Shown here in pieces: positions 40,701 through 55,700 of a stretch of 64,000 nucleotides of DNA. The position numbers and the translations under genes were made by a program. A model generated the notes under the pieces. It was not told where the DNA came from. It did not search any database and saw only the letters and a list, made by a program, of their open reading frames with translations. Every line of letters starts with the position of its first letter. The stretch's first letter is position 1. The stretch spans positions 22,793,375 through 22,857,374 of the forward strand of contig NC_090034.1 of NCBI RefSeq assembly GCF_037176765.1. Reading direction: 5' to 3'. This DNA comes from Anolis sagrei. Lineage: Eukaryota; Chordata; Lepidosauria; Squamata; Anolidae.

Positions 40701-43700
40701 TTATTTGTTATGTATATAATTAAAATTGCTTACTCTATTGTATATTGGTATGCAATTTGACCTTAACTCTTTGTTGTGTGAGGGGCTGCAGACCATGTGA
40801 TCAGATCTGGGCTTGTTCAGGACTCAGACTCTATTTTAGAAACAGTATACTTTCAGATGCCAGCAGGAAAAGTATGCTTACAGACTCCACTGGACTTTCA
40901 GACCAGACAGAGACTCTGTTAGACTCTCAGAACAGAGAGATACTTTGGACTATTGATTCTAAGAAAGATGCCCAGTGTTACCTACACAGAGAAACTACTT
41001 CAAACCTATTTATAACTGGATTGATATGCAAAGTACCTGTATGCTGAATACATGAAGTTTGTGAGTAAACCAACTATGTTACTTTTAAAGAAATCTGCTT
41101 ATTTTTGTCTCTTGAGAGCATGATTTAAAGGCAAAGATATTTTAAGGGAGAGTAGATGTTTTTGGGCAACTAAAAGAACACTTCTGAAACTCTGCTATCT
41201 ATCTATATATCTATCTGTTTTTTTGTACATTGGCATATCTTTGTCTCTAACAGTTCAAAGACATATTTAGGGTGTCAGTCTAACAGCTGAGAAACATAAT
41301 TGCCTTTCATGAATGCCATTTTCCCAAAAGCATCACTCTTAACTGGTGATGCTTTGACCAAGAGATTATGGCTTCATTAATCGAAATATTGTGACTTCTA
41401 ATAAGGTCATGCCTTTCCAAAGGTCATAAAATCTCCAAAAGATTATGGAGATTTCCATTTTCCAAAAGAAGCAAATTGAATTCAAAATCCAGAATTTCTT
41501 TGACCACAGTTAAATCAATGGGGGAGAGGAGCATGCCTTCCCCAGTAGACTCAGGCACAAAATAAACTCTAGTAGCTTCTCCTAGCTTGTTTCAGTCTTC
41601 CTCATTGTTGTCACACTGTCTTCCCTGCCAAAGAGCTTTGTTTGGAAACTTCCTCCTTGATTGAATTGCTGGTTTGTTTCTAGCATTTCCCTTTGGGTGC
41701 CTTAAATACCTCCCCGCTTTAAAGTGGTACCTATTTATCTACTCACATTTGCTTTTGAACTGCTAGGTAGGCAGAAGCTGTGCTAAAGGCCAGGAGCTCA
41801 CCCTGACGCAGGCTTCAAACTGCCAACCTTTCAATTGGCAAGATTTACTGCAGCTGGCAGTTAACCTGCTGTGCTAAAGCCCAGCTTGTTTGAGGATATT
41901 TTCAAGCTGCTGGTGATTAAATCCATGTAATCTATTCAGCTCCGTTTCTGAATAAAGGTCAACATAAACAAATCTAGGAGCTCATCAGCTGGAACTGGAG
42001 AAAGCAGGGGAAATCATTTTCTTTGTGTGTGGAAGTATCTCCTTTGTGAGGGATGTCACGAGATAGGTTTGGAAAGTGACTTATAGTTTTCCAATCACAG
42101 CTTTCCTGGAATCGCTGCACACTGGACAAGCACGTGCCACAGAAGCAAGCAAAACCTAGTACAGTCCATTCACAGCAACAAACATTTTTTAGTCAGTCAG
42201 TAAACTCACAGATTCAGTTTTCATCCAAAAATATTAGGAGGCTTTAATCTTCACTGTTGCACTATTTACAGCTGTATAATCAGGATATGCAGATCCACAA
42301 TCAGATTTGTGCTTACAAACAATGCTCATAGACAGATATTCATGATGTGTTCACACAGAAAGAGAGAGATTGATCATCTTATCTCCTTTTTATAACCACC
42401 TGCTGACTGGTCATCAGTAGGGGACCAATGACTGATGCAACTCCTTGTTATAAACCTCACATGATTCTGACCCCGCGATTTCTGCATGCCTCTTAGGTAT
42501 TTCATTACCAGTCATTCCCCAGGTGTTATCACCTGCCCATCAAAACTGTATTTTCATATCAATTCAATGCTGATTTTTATCTAACAAGGGATTCCATCTT
42601 TAAAGAAGACAAAGAGTTTACTTAACCCCATCACACAGGATCCCCTCCTCCTGCCTCAACCATTTTCTTGGAGAAGACATAAAGCATCATTCTTAAGATA
42701 CCACTTCTATGGATTCCTTTACCTTCCCTCTCAATCCTGTTGTTCTAGAGGAGACCCAAGGCACTGTTCTTATGACAGACACCACTTCTATGGAATCCTT
42801 TACTTTCTTTCTCGGTCCCACTACTCTAGAGGAGCCACAAGGCACCATTCTATCTTCCTATAGTTAACAACAACTTTATTTATATTCCGCTCTAGCTCTC
42901 CAAGGGGACTCAGAGCAGATTACAACATACACAGGTAGGCAAACATTCAATGTATTTAATACAGTAGAATAATAATGACATACAAAAACACAGAACAAAG
43001 GTAAATGTTTCCCCTTTAATCTCCAGCTTTCTGATGGCGATGCTCAACTCTGACCATGGGGAGTTGTTCTTGTCCCATTTCCAAGCCAAGGAGCCTGTTG
43101 TCTGAAGACACCTCCTGGTTGTGTTGCCGGCATGGCTGCATGGGCGCCTTTATTACTTTCCTGACAAAGTGGTACATATTGATCTACTCACATTTGCATG
43201 TTTTTGAACTTCTAGGTTGGCAGAAGCTAGATCTAACAGTGAGAGCTCACCCCGACCTATGGCTTCAAACTGCCAACCTTTAGGTCAGCAGATTCAACAA
43301 TTCAACGGTTCAACCCGTTGTGCCAAAAGGTTTAAAACTAGCAATAGTGCCATTTCAAAAGCTGAGATTACTATGATGGAGAAAATGTAGCAAAATCAAA
43401 GTGGTGATATCTTACAATTGTGCTATTCCTTAGGATTACATTAATTAAAAAAATAGTGTTCCAGGTGCATGCAGAAGCACTTTGTAAAAGAAGTGGAGCA
43501 TAGGAGATTGCCCATAGGAACCCCCATTCTTCCAAATCACTAAACCGATTCAACATGGGTGAATCTGTTGGGTATTATTCCATGTGTTTTTAAAGTGCTT
43601 TATCCCATTTCCACGTGCATCAGGAGACCAGAAGATGATTTCTCTCTGGCTTCAGCCCACCCCACCCCTCACACCCCATTTCTCCACACTTCTAACACAG

Positions 43701-46700
43701 TTCACTGATGAGATATCACGGATGGCAGCCAGAAGTCTGTCTGTTCCATATGATGGGCTCCAGGGTACTTTGTGTATGAACTGTTTAAGAAGTATGTAGA
43801 AAAAGGGGGAGAACTTGCATGTGATGAAGTCCTTAGTGTGCAAAAAACATGATAAGCATCAACAGAACATGTCTATGTCATTGTCCACAGAGTTTGTTTT
43901 AGACCATGTCCCCTGTCCAAATGAGAAAAGCTTAGTTGTGCAATACTTGCTCTCACCCAGGTTTATTACCTTTTTTTCCAGAAAGAACACACACACAGAG
44001 TTCTTCTGTACCCTCTAATTTAATTAAGCAGTCTGCTCAATAAGCCTTTGAATGGTCTGAAAATCATTGTAGATTACACGATCCATCAATATTTTGCTTT
44101 GGGGGGAGGGCTAGGCAGCATTTTCAAGAGTTCCCATAAAAATCGTGGTGCTACGTGCTCTTTCAAGGTATTTCAGGGAGAGTGGCATGACCTGAAAGAA
44201 CATCTTCAAAAGCTAGTGATTAGGCAGCTAATTGACAACATGTCCAATTAAGCAGGGAAGGCCTGAAAGCATACAGGAGAATTAGATCGGCAGCAGCGAT
44301 GTTGTATTTCTGGAGTTCAAGGGGACTCTCAACTAAGTCCCAAGATCAGCCCTAGCATATGTGGGGCCGGGATTTGGGACATGTGTTTGGTTGCGGATGT
44401 GGAACATGCTTTGAGCTTTACTAGGATTATGTTCTTTACAAATATAATTTTACTTGGCAAAGTTCTAGGCAGATCTTTAACCTTTCCATGGTTTCCACTT
44501 CTTATGTTTGTGTTCCTAATGCCACAACTCCTTAATACAGTTCCTTATGTTGTGGTGACCCCCAACCATAAAATTGTTTTAGTTGCTACTTCATAACTGT
44601 AATTTTGCTACTGTTATGGGGATTGATTTTATCATTTGGGAGTTGTAGTTGCTGGGATTTATAGTTCACCTACAATCAAAGAGCATTCTGAACTCCACCA
44701 ACAATGGAATTGAATCAAACTTGGCACACAGAACTCCCATGACTGACAAAAAATACTAGAAGGATTCAGTGGACACTGACCTTGAGTTTTGGAGCTGTAG
44801 TTCACCTATATCCAGAGAGCACTATGGATTCAAACAATGATGGATCTGGACCAAACTTGGTATGAATACTCAATATGTCCAAATATGAAAACTGGTGAAG
44901 TTTGAGGAAAATAGACCTTAACATTTTGGAGTTTTAGTTTCTGGGATTTATAGTTCACCTACAATCAAAGAGCATTTTGAACCCCACTAATAATAGAATT
45001 GGGCCAAACTTCCCACATAGAACCCACGTGACCAACAAAAAATACTCTGTTTTCTGATGGTCTTTGGTGACCCCTCTGACACCCACTCAAAAACAAGTGT
45101 GCAGCTTGTTTTTGCAGGCTGTAGAAGGACAAGGACAGCAGAGTCTTTAGAGTCATAGGGAAGCAATGTCAGGTTCAAAGTATCCAGTTCAATGCATTGT
45201 CAAAGACTTTAATGGCCTCTGGTATCTCCGAAGATGCTAGCCACAGATGCAGATGAAAAGACAGGAGAAAATGCTTCTAGAATACATTGGCCACACTGCT
45301 TGGAAACCACACAACACTATGTAGCTCAACTTGCTAAGACATATGCATCCAGATTATATAGGAAGATGTGTTGAAGGGTTTCCTCTGGGCATACCCTTAT
45401 TTGGGTCCCTTTCTGGGGTGAAATTTTGAGGTTCATAGAAGCATGGCAATGCTAGCCAGGCCCAACACCCAGATTCCAATGCAAAGTATTAATATCTCCA
45501 GTGGTGAGTTCTTATAAATGTACAGTTGCCTATGCAAAGGCTTTTGCTAAACACTTGAAATTCACCAGAGCAGAAAATATGGAAAGCATTGCTCTTTGGC
45601 ACAAAGCTGTTCCACATTTGCTTGGTGCACCATTGATCAGCCTGAAAGAAGCTCATGACAATTAATATCTGGCCCTACCCACTGTGCTGGACACACACTT
45701 GACTTGGTCTTCTGTCAGGGCTGGGAAGAAGGTGGCGGTGTGGAGGAGTTATCAATCTCCCCTTTGCCATGGACTGACCACCACCTGATCAAGTTTAGAC
45801 TTGCTGCAACTTCTAACCTCCGCAGGGGTGGTGGACCCATTAAGATGGTCAGCCCCAGGAGGCTTATGGATCCAGAAGGACTCCTGATGGCTCTTGAGGA
45901 TGTTTCCGCTGCCTTGGATGGTGATTCTGTTGATGCCCTGGTCGCTCACTGGAATAGGGAGTTGACTAGGGCAATAGACACGATTGCTCCGGAGTGCCCC
46001 CTCTTAAGTCGCCGAGCGAAACCTGCCCCTTGGTTCAACGAGGAGCTGGTGGAGCTGAAGCGAACAAAGAGGTGGCTAGAGAGCGTGTGGAGGAAAGAGC
46101 CCACGAGCCAAACCGAACACGCCTACGCCTTTATCTAATGGCGTATGGCGCAGCAATAGAGGCCGCGCAAAATGCTTTCTACTCGGCCAATATTGTGTCC
46201 GCAAGGAACCGTCCGGCAGAGCTGTTCCGAGTAGTCAGAGGGTTGTTGAATCCCACCTCGAGTGGGTCCCCTGACGACTCGGCAGCGCGCTGTGAAGCAT
46301 TTGCTCAGTACTTTGCGGACAAAGTCGCTTTGATCCGCGCGGGCTTTGACACCACATTAACTGCAGTCTCTGAGGATGTAACTCAAGCATCTGCTTGTCC
46401 AGTTTTGTTGGATTCGTTTCACTCTGTTCAACTCGATGAGGTCATCAGGGTTCTGGGAGAGGCGAGACCTACCACATGCATCCTAGACCCCTGCCCTTCC
46501 TGGCTGGTAAAAGAAGCCAGAGGGGGTTTGGCAGAGTGGGTAAAGGTGGTGGTTAATGCTTCCCTTTGGGAAGGCAATATTCCAGCCAGCTTAAAACAAG
46601 CTGTTATTAAACCGCTGTTGAAAAAACCATCACTAGACCCCACTCAATTCGTCAACTTTCGGCCAGTTTCCAATCTCTCCTGGAATGTGTGGTGGCCTCG

Positions 46701-49700
46701 CAACTCCAGGAATTCCTCGTGGACATGGACTATCTAGATCTGTCACAGTCTGGCTTTAGGCTGGGACATGGTACCGAGACAGCCTTGGTCGCCTTAGTGG
46801 ATGATCTTCGCCGGGAATTGGACAGGGGGAGTGTGTCCCTGCTGGTTCTGCTGGACCTCTCTTCGGCCTTCGATACCGTCAACCATGGTATCCTTCTGGG
46901 ACGCCTCGCAGGAATGGGTCTTGGGGGTACTGCATTGCAGTGGCTCCAGTCATTCCTCGAGGGTCGTTCTCAGAAGGTGTCTTTAGGGGGCACCTGCTCG
47001 ACTCCTCGGCCATTTTACTGTGGAGTCCCGCAGGGTTCAGTACTGTCCCCTATGTTGTTCAACATATACATGAAGCCGTTGGGAGAGATCATCCGGAGTT
47101 TTGGGGTGTGGTGTCATCTGTACGCAGATGATGTCCAACCTCTATCACTCTTTTTCACCTGCTACTAAGGAGGCTGTTCAGGTCCTGAACCGGTGCTTGG
47201 CCGCTGTCACGGACTGGATGAGGGACAACAGATTGAAACTAAATCCAGACAAGACAGAGGTACTCCTGGTCAGTCATAAGACCGAACAAGGTACGGGGTT
47301 ACAGCCTGTGCTGGACGGGGTCACACTCCCCCTAAAAGCACAGGTACGCAGGCTGGGAGTTCTCCTGGATTCATCGCTGAGTCTGGAACCCCAGGTTTCG
47401 GCAGTGGTCAGGGGAGCTTTTGCACAATTAAAACCTGTGCGCCAGCTGCGTCCGTACCTTGGGAAGGCTGACTTGGCCACGGTAGCACACGCTTTGGTTA
47501 CATCCTGCTTAGATTACTGCAATGCTCTCTACGTGGGGTTGCCTCTGAAGACTGCCCGGAAGCTGCAGCAAGTACAACGCGCGGCAGCCAGATTACTAAT
47601 GGGTGCTGGGTACAGGGAGCACACCACTCCGCTGTTACTCGAGCTCCACTGGCTGCCGATTAGCTTCCGAGCACAATTCAAAGTGCTGGTGTTAACCTAT
47701 AAAGCCCTAAACGACTCCGGCCCTGTTTACCTCTCCGAACGTATTCTCCCCTACGAGCCATCAAGACCATTAAGATCATCTGGAGGGGCCCTGCTCTCGG
47801 TCCCACCGCCTGCACAAGCACGGCTGGTGGGGACGAGGGACAGGGCCTTCTCAATGGTGGCCCCTCGACTTTGGAACTCCCTCCCATTAGAGATCAGAAC
47901 TGCCCCCTCCATCATGATGTTCAGGAAATTAACAAAGACCTGGTTGTGGAACGTGGCATTTGACAACTGATCTAATTATTTGCCCACATGAAAGGACGAT
48001 GATGAATGGGATTGTGCTGGTGTTGGACGATTTGGCTCTTTTAACTGTGATGATAATGTTTTAATGTGTATGGTGCTGATATTTTAATCGTGTAATGAAG
48101 TGGCATTGTGTTGTTATTGTATATTTTTTGTATGTTAACACATGTTGTGAACCGGTCCGAATCCCTCTTTGAAGGTGAGAGGGTCGGTATATAAAATCTC
48201 AAAATAAAAATAAAATAAATGACATCTATTGATTAGTACTGGTTGGTGGCTCCAGTGGTGGATAGGTAGCAAATCAATTCTGGGTTTTAACTCACATTTG
48301 AAAGGAATTGTCTAAGGTGCTGAACTTGCTTTGGGCAAGTAAGATTGAGCATATTGGCCAACATCTTTAATGAATGGCCTAAAATGTGGAATTGTAGAAT
48401 TCTACATTTGGAAGAGACCTCGTGGTCCATCCAGTCCAACCCCATTCTGCCAAGAAGCAGGAAAATCACATTCAAAGCACCTCTGACAGATGGCCATCCA
48501 GCTTCTGTTTAAAACATCCAAAGAAAGACCCTCCACTACTCTCTGGGACAGAGAGTTTCACTGCTGAACAGCTCTCATAGTTAGGAAGTTCTTCCTAATT
48601 TCAGGTGGAATCTTTTTTCCTATAGTTTGAAGCCATTGTTTCATTGCATCCTAGACTCCAGGCTAGCTGAAAACAAGCTTGCTCCCTCCTCTCTATGGCT
48701 TCCCCTCACATATTTATACATAGCCCTCATCAAGTCTCATCTCAGCCTTCTCTTCTGCAGACTAAACATTCCCAACTCTTTAAGCTGCTCCTCATAAGGC
48801 TTGTTCCCCAGAATCTTGATCATTTTAGTCACCCTCCTCTGGTCACATACCAGCTTGTCAGCATCTCCATTCAATTACAGTGCCCAGAATTGGACACACT
48901 GTGATTCCAGATGTGGTCTCACTAAGGCAGAACAGAGGGGTAGCATGACTTCCCTGAATCTAGGCACTAGACTCCTATTTATGCAGTTCAAAATCCCATT
49001 GGCATTTTAAACTGCCGTATCACATTGTTGCCTCATGTTTAACTTGTTGTCCACAAGGACTCCAAGGTCTTTTTCATACGTACTGCTGTTGAGCCACACA
49101 TCCCTCATCCTGTATCTTTGCATTTCATTTTTTCTGCCTAATTGGAGTATCTTACATTTGTGTTGTTGAAGGCTTTCATGACTGGAATCACTGGGTTGCT
49201 GTGAGTTTTCTGGGCTGTATGGCCATATTCCAGAGGCATTCTCTCCTGACGTTATTTGCATTTGTTCCTGTTGAACTTCATTTTGTTAGTTTTGGCTATT
49301 CCTCTCTCTAATCTGTTAAGATAGTTTTGAATTCTGCTCCTGTCTTCTGGAGTATTGGCAATCTCTCCCAATGTAGTGTTGTCTGCAAACTTGATCATGT
49401 CTTATAACCCGTCATCTAATTCATTAATAAAGATGTTGAACAAAACTGGGCTCAGGTCAGAACTCTGCTTCTGGCACTCCACTCGTCACTTCTTTCCAGG
49501 ATGAAGAGGAAGTATTGGGGAGAATTACCCATTGGGATTGTTCACTTAACCAATTACAGAACCAGCTAACCGTAGTTTTGCCTAGCCCACATGTGACTAG
49601 TTTGTTTGCCAGAACGTCATGGGGGACCTTGTTGAAGGCCTTACCGAAATCCAGATACGCTACATCCATGGCATTCCCCGCATCTACCTAGCTTGTAACT

Positions 49701-52700
49701 CTATTGAAAAAAGAGATCAGAATGGATTCATTGCTATGCTGACTTAGAAGCTACCAACTGCTAAACGGATTCTTTTCTCCTTCTTTATAGGAGTCAGAGA
49801 AGCCTCTGCCTTTGTGACATGGGTTCAAAGGAGAATCGGATCAAGCACCGTACTTCTCAATAGCACAGACCAGGCCAAAGCTTTCATAGACCTTGAAGGT
49901 TTGGCAGTGATAGGCTTTTTCGAGGTATTTCTTTACCTATTTTAAATGTATGTCTTCTGATAAGTGGTAAATGTCTTCTGAGTACAGAACAAAAACAATA
50001 ATAAATCCCCATCAGTTGAAACAGTGTAGAAGCCTTGAAATAGTGATAGTAAAGAGCCATCAATGAAAATCAAAACATGAAAGCCAAATAAAAAAAATAA
50101 AATGCCTGGCAGAAGAAAGGAGGAACTTTGACATCTCCCTTAGGAGAGTAATCCTTTATCACAGGCATGGGCAAACTAGGGCCCTCCTTCCAGACATTTT
50201 GGATTTCAATTCCCACAATTCCTAACAGCCTCAGGTCCCTTCCTTTCCTCCGATCAGCCACTTAAGCAGCTGAGGAGGGAAAGGAAAGGCCTGAGGCTGC
50301 TAGGAATTGTGGGAATTGAAATCCAAAACATCTGGAAGGAGGGCCCAAGTTTGCCCATGCCTGCTCTACCAGGAGTCTACTGCAGAGAAAGTTTGTATTC
50401 TGATAGGCACTCAGCACAACACCATGAAAGATGACCTTACAAATTAGGCCAGAACAAGGTAATAGATATGCTATTATAGACTGCAATTATTTTAGTAAAG
50501 GTAAAGGTTTTCCCCTGACATTAAGTCCAGTTGTGTCCAACTCTGGGGGTTGGTGCTCATCTCAATTTCTAAGCCAAAGAGTCGGCATTGTCCGTAGACA
50601 CCTCCAAGGTCATGTGGTTAGCATGTCTGCACCACCCACATTAATGAAGGGAGAATACATCCCCCATTTGATCAGGAATAGGTCAGGAAAAGAAAGTTAT
50701 TTTCCAAAGTGATGAAACTGAAGGAAGACAATTCAAACGTCAGTTCAAATGATGTTGCATTCTCTATTTTTCTCCAACTCGGTCTGTTTTCAGGCTAGAG
50801 CAAAAGCATAAGTGACGTGCTGCTTGATTCCAGAAAAGGGACCTATTCATATTCCTGCCTGGATGTTTGCGAGTATTTCACTGATGATGGCAGAAGATAT
50901 TTGTGTACTGGGTGGGGACCCCTCTATCATGGCCACATCAGTTTTAGTTTAGAGGTTCCAGTGCTTGGAAAAGTTACTTTTTGGGACTCCCATTAGGCCA
51001 TTGAGACATGTTGGCTGAGAGGAAAAGTTGGAATCTGCAGACTAAATGTGTGACTTTTACAAGCTCTGGAAAGCACCAGTTCTTGCTTCATTGTCCAGGC
51101 AGAACATATTTTTTCCCCCTTCATTTCTTCCAGTCTGCTATATTACTGAAGTACAATCTTTTTTATTGAACAGAAACTTCAGGATGGAGCTGTGGAAGTT
51201 TTCTATGATTCTGCAAGAGAGGTCCCAGAACTCCCTTTTGGGGTAACAGCCAGTAAAGACATTTTCGCTAAGTTTGGTGTCAGAGAAGACATGGTGGTTG
51301 TATTTCAAAAGGTATCTAATACATCATGTGCATTAAGAACAAAGGCATTCTCAAATATCTCCATGCACAAGGCCATCTTATCAATAGTTCAATTGGAGCA
51401 GTTGTTCCTGGTCCTGCACTGGCTGTGTACATGGGGCTGAAAGAAAAAGATGTTGTTTACCTCCACATTTAGAGCTACCCAAGGGCTTGATGCGGTCATG
51501 TTATTGCCTATAAGGGAAATGTATTGGCAGGTCTCATGCTACATCCAGGATTGGCAGACGTAGGAAGACCCTTCGATCTGTTCAGTGGGGGATAAACTTA
51601 GGAAGAGTTATACTCATGCCTTTTTCAAGAGCAGCTAGGGCTAGATTTGATTTATTTTCTGAAGTCTGATATTTCTTGTGCTCTAGGGGAAACCAATTCA
51701 TAACGAAGCATCTGAAGAAGGCAAATTGAATAAAGTGGAGCTCACTAGATTAATCAAAACTTTTACTATGGATTTAGTAACAGAGTATAATCTTGAGGTA
51801 AGTTTGATGTTTGGCATCTAAAACCAATGGTGCTATCAAGAGGGCATATTTTGTGGATTTTCTGCTGAATGCAGAAAGACTGTATTCTCTGTATGAATAC
51901 AATTGGACAGCACAGTCTGTATCTGTTCCATATCAATTTCATATGCATTCAGTTATAAATTGATACCTAGTAATTTCTACACCATTCTTTGCATTGTTTG
52001 TAATGCAAAGAAAGTGTGTAAATCAGACACACTCTAAAGCAGTGGTTCTCAACCTGTGGGTCCTCAGATGTTTTGGCCTTCAACTCCCAGAAATCCTAAT
52101 AGCTGGTAAACTGACTGGGATTTCTGGGAGTTGTAGGCCAAAACACCTGGGTTGAGAACCACTGGTCTAAAGGGCATTCTAACCTTCATTCTTCCAATAT
52201 CTGTAACAAACAGATTTTTGTTTTGTTTTCTAGACATCTGTGAAGATATTTGATGTACCTGTTGAAAGCCACCTTGTTCTATTCATGCCCAAGAATTCAG
52301 ACACATTCAAGGAAGTTTATGAAAATTTGTCATCTGTTGCCCCGGAGTTCAGAGGGAAGGTTGGTACACTGTAATGAACCTTCAGGTGGGGTACTTGTTA
52401 TTCAACAAGATGTGCTAGATGTGAAAGTATTGTTGTTTTTTTGATGTTCACTAGCGAAGCAGTAGATTCAGAAGTGCAAGTGTTCATCACAGCAATTCCC
52501 ATTACCAAATGTACAGCCAAATAGTCCCAGACTGATAAATGAGTCCTAACATTTTTCAGCTCCACACAAAGCAGGCTTTGGCTGCTAAAGACTCTGTGTG
52601 TCCTCAACAGCCAGCCACTATTCACTGTAGACCTTAAGCAAACGTGGATTTCATGTCTGGACATAAATCCTGTGCTCCCATGTTCTGTTTAACACTTTGC

Positions 52701-55700
52701 CTGATGATGATGATGATGATGATGATGGGGTACATCGTTTTGTAATTAATCAAAAGACACTGTTAAGGACCTCATCAAATGTAGAAATACCCTTGTTTCT
52801 ACACATTTAAAATATGAAGCTCCACAGTGGCGATCACAAAATGCAAACCTACTTCCAAGGGTTGCTCGTTCGACCCTATTTTTTAATTTCATAATAATGT
52901 GGAGTTTTTGGAGTCGGGTGTTGTAGTCTGGCAAGCATCTGAGGATGGAGGGAATGATGGGCTCCAAGTGAGGAGTCTGTGGGCAATTAGAGGGAATTGC
53001 AGGCAGGTGAGGCTTATGTTTTGGATTATTCAGCTCATTGCCAGGCAACAGGGGAAGGTGAAAGTTCCAGTTCCCTTGAGAAAAGGCCTTGGGAAGACAG
53101 GGAGGTTTCAAGCAAGCATAGATTAGACTTGAGAATGCAGGGTGTGAAAAGCTGGCAAACCAGATTTCCTCAGAGAGTTTGAGATAAGACCCAGAAATCC
53201 AGATGTGCTAGGCATGATGTCATGGGTGGCTTGGAGGGCTTAAATTAAGTAGTTTGCTTTCAGGCCTTTCAGAGGAGACAACGTTGCTAATGGAGATTGG
53301 ACTCCTGTTCATGATTCCCAGTCCTTGGTTCATGTATTGTCAAGATTCCTGTTTCACATTACCATTTATGCCTATGTTCCTTTGGAGAATTTACCTCGGA
53401 GAAGTTCCTGTTTTCATGATCATGGATATACCTTTGGATTAATTCTGTGATTTATGGATTCCTTGTCTTTGTGTTTAACCTGGCATTTTTGGATTACTGC
53501 TACTGAACTCTAGCTTCTTTTGTGAACTGCATTTTATATTGATTCTGGTGGATTTGTCCCTTTTCCTTTTTATATTCTTTCTTTAATATACATTCTCTTA
53601 TTGGATCACCGGACTCTGGTGTGATGCCGGGTGAAAGGGTGTTCTAGTGCCAGGGTGCAATATTGGGTATCTATCAGCTCCACTTATCTCTCTGTGGGTG
53701 GAAGTGGCAAAACACATCAAATTTCATGTGTGATGGGAACTGTTGGAGTTCTCCAAATAATACCATTTTATGACATGTATTTGTGGGTGGTCTTTACACT
53801 TTCCCACAATTTCTCTCTCTTTTTCCAAATAATTTTTATTAAACATTTACTAGGAGAGTGAGGGGCAGGGGGAAAAGGGAAGGAAAAAGGAAAGTTTGGG
53901 GATAATACATTTATTATTAGTTAGTTGCATTTTTACAAATGTCTAATATGCCACAAGGAGAAAACAAAGAGGGTAGGGGTTGTTGAGGTATGGGGAGGTT
54001 TTTTTTTTACAAAGTTATTATTGTTACAACTAAGTCTTCATCTCTATTTCTTCAACACACATTTCATAAAATATTGACAATTGCAACAATTTAAATTTTA
54101 AGTCCATTGGTTGTATCTTCTTACATCTTCTCACATTGTCTTCTGCTTGTCATATATTATTTTCCAGTTCTTCAGTGGAAAAACAAAGAGTTAAGGGAAA
54201 ATTGCATACCAATGCACACATAAACAAAACAGTAAGCAATCTGAAATATATACATATGAAATAACTAGCGAAGGCTTGAGAAGGTTGCTATTTCCAACAG
54301 AAGGTGACCCTAGAATGACCGCCCTGAGTCGCCTGCGGGCTGATATGGGCGGGATATAAGTGATGTAAATAAATAAATAAATAAATAAATAGGATGTAAG
54401 AAAGTAGAACCTCTTCTGTTTCTTTTGCTCCTCAGATCATGTTCATCTTAGTGGATACTGATGAAACCAGAAATGGCCGTGTGATTGAATATTTCCGTGT
54501 CACTGTAGTGGAAGTCCCTGCCATTCAAATCCTAAACTTGACGAGCGATGCCAGGTACAAGATGCCTGCAGAAGAAGTGACAACAGATCACCTCCGAACC
54601 TTCTGCCGGAACTACTTGGAAGGAAAAGCAAAGGTGTGCTTCTTGCTTGGAAGCAAAACACAATGGGTTTTTACTTGTTTATTGTGGCCAATGAATATGT
54701 CCGTTGGCCAGTGAAATAAATGTGCTTCACTTGAGCTGTGTTGAGATTATGGCAACTTGAGATCATAAAGTTCTTGGAAATTTCACATTCTTTCAAAAAT
54801 GTTTTTCTCTCTCTCTTGTTTTGTTGAAAGAAGAGAGCATTTATGCTCGGAGAAGAGATGATTTAAGGAGAGATGTGGTAGGTAGAAAGCTTTCAAACGG
54901 CCGAACTTCTGTTTGGAAGACACGTAGAGGGGCATACTTGTTATATGTGATACTACAAGAACCAATGACTGGAAACTGCTATTAAATAACTTTCAGATAT
55001 AACTTGAGGAGCTGCTTCTTTTAATTTTGGGAGTCAAATTTTGAAAGCTTCTGAAACTTAAAGTTTTAGCAGCCGAAGATGGAATAGCATTTTAATGGCC
55101 ACTGTACATTATGTTGCTATAATGCCATAATTCCACTTTAACTGCAATAGTTCCATCATATGGAATCCTGGGATTTGTTGTTTGGTGAGGTACTGACTAG
55201 AGGAATCTGGCAGATAATTATTCCAGCCTGAGCAATGTTTATGTGACCCTGGGTATACATAGGTAAATAAAATAGGTATAAAATCAAATATTTACTGATA
55301 ATAAATCAGCATTTGAAAACCTTGCTAAACAGGCTGATTTTCCTTTTTATGTAGCATCTTATGCAAAATCCATTGTAAAAACTTGTGTAAATCTTTTACT
55401 GTTGCCAGATTTTTTTGGAACCCCAACATTGAGCTCAGGGGACCCATAGTTTAAGAAATAGAGAACTAGGGCACCGTTAAAATCCCCTTTAAAATTATTG
55501 ATGGGATGCTCTCATGATGAATGTGAGGACATTACGAATTATCATTGTTAAGTTAGAGTTCAGGAAGAGAGCGCAGGCCAGATTAAGCTAAAGGAAAACA
55601 GTTGGATGGATAGGTGAGGAATTTGTTCATTCCTATTTCAGGGGTGGACAACTTTGGCAGTCTGGGGGAGGGGGGCAATTTTCTGTCCCATCACATTTAA

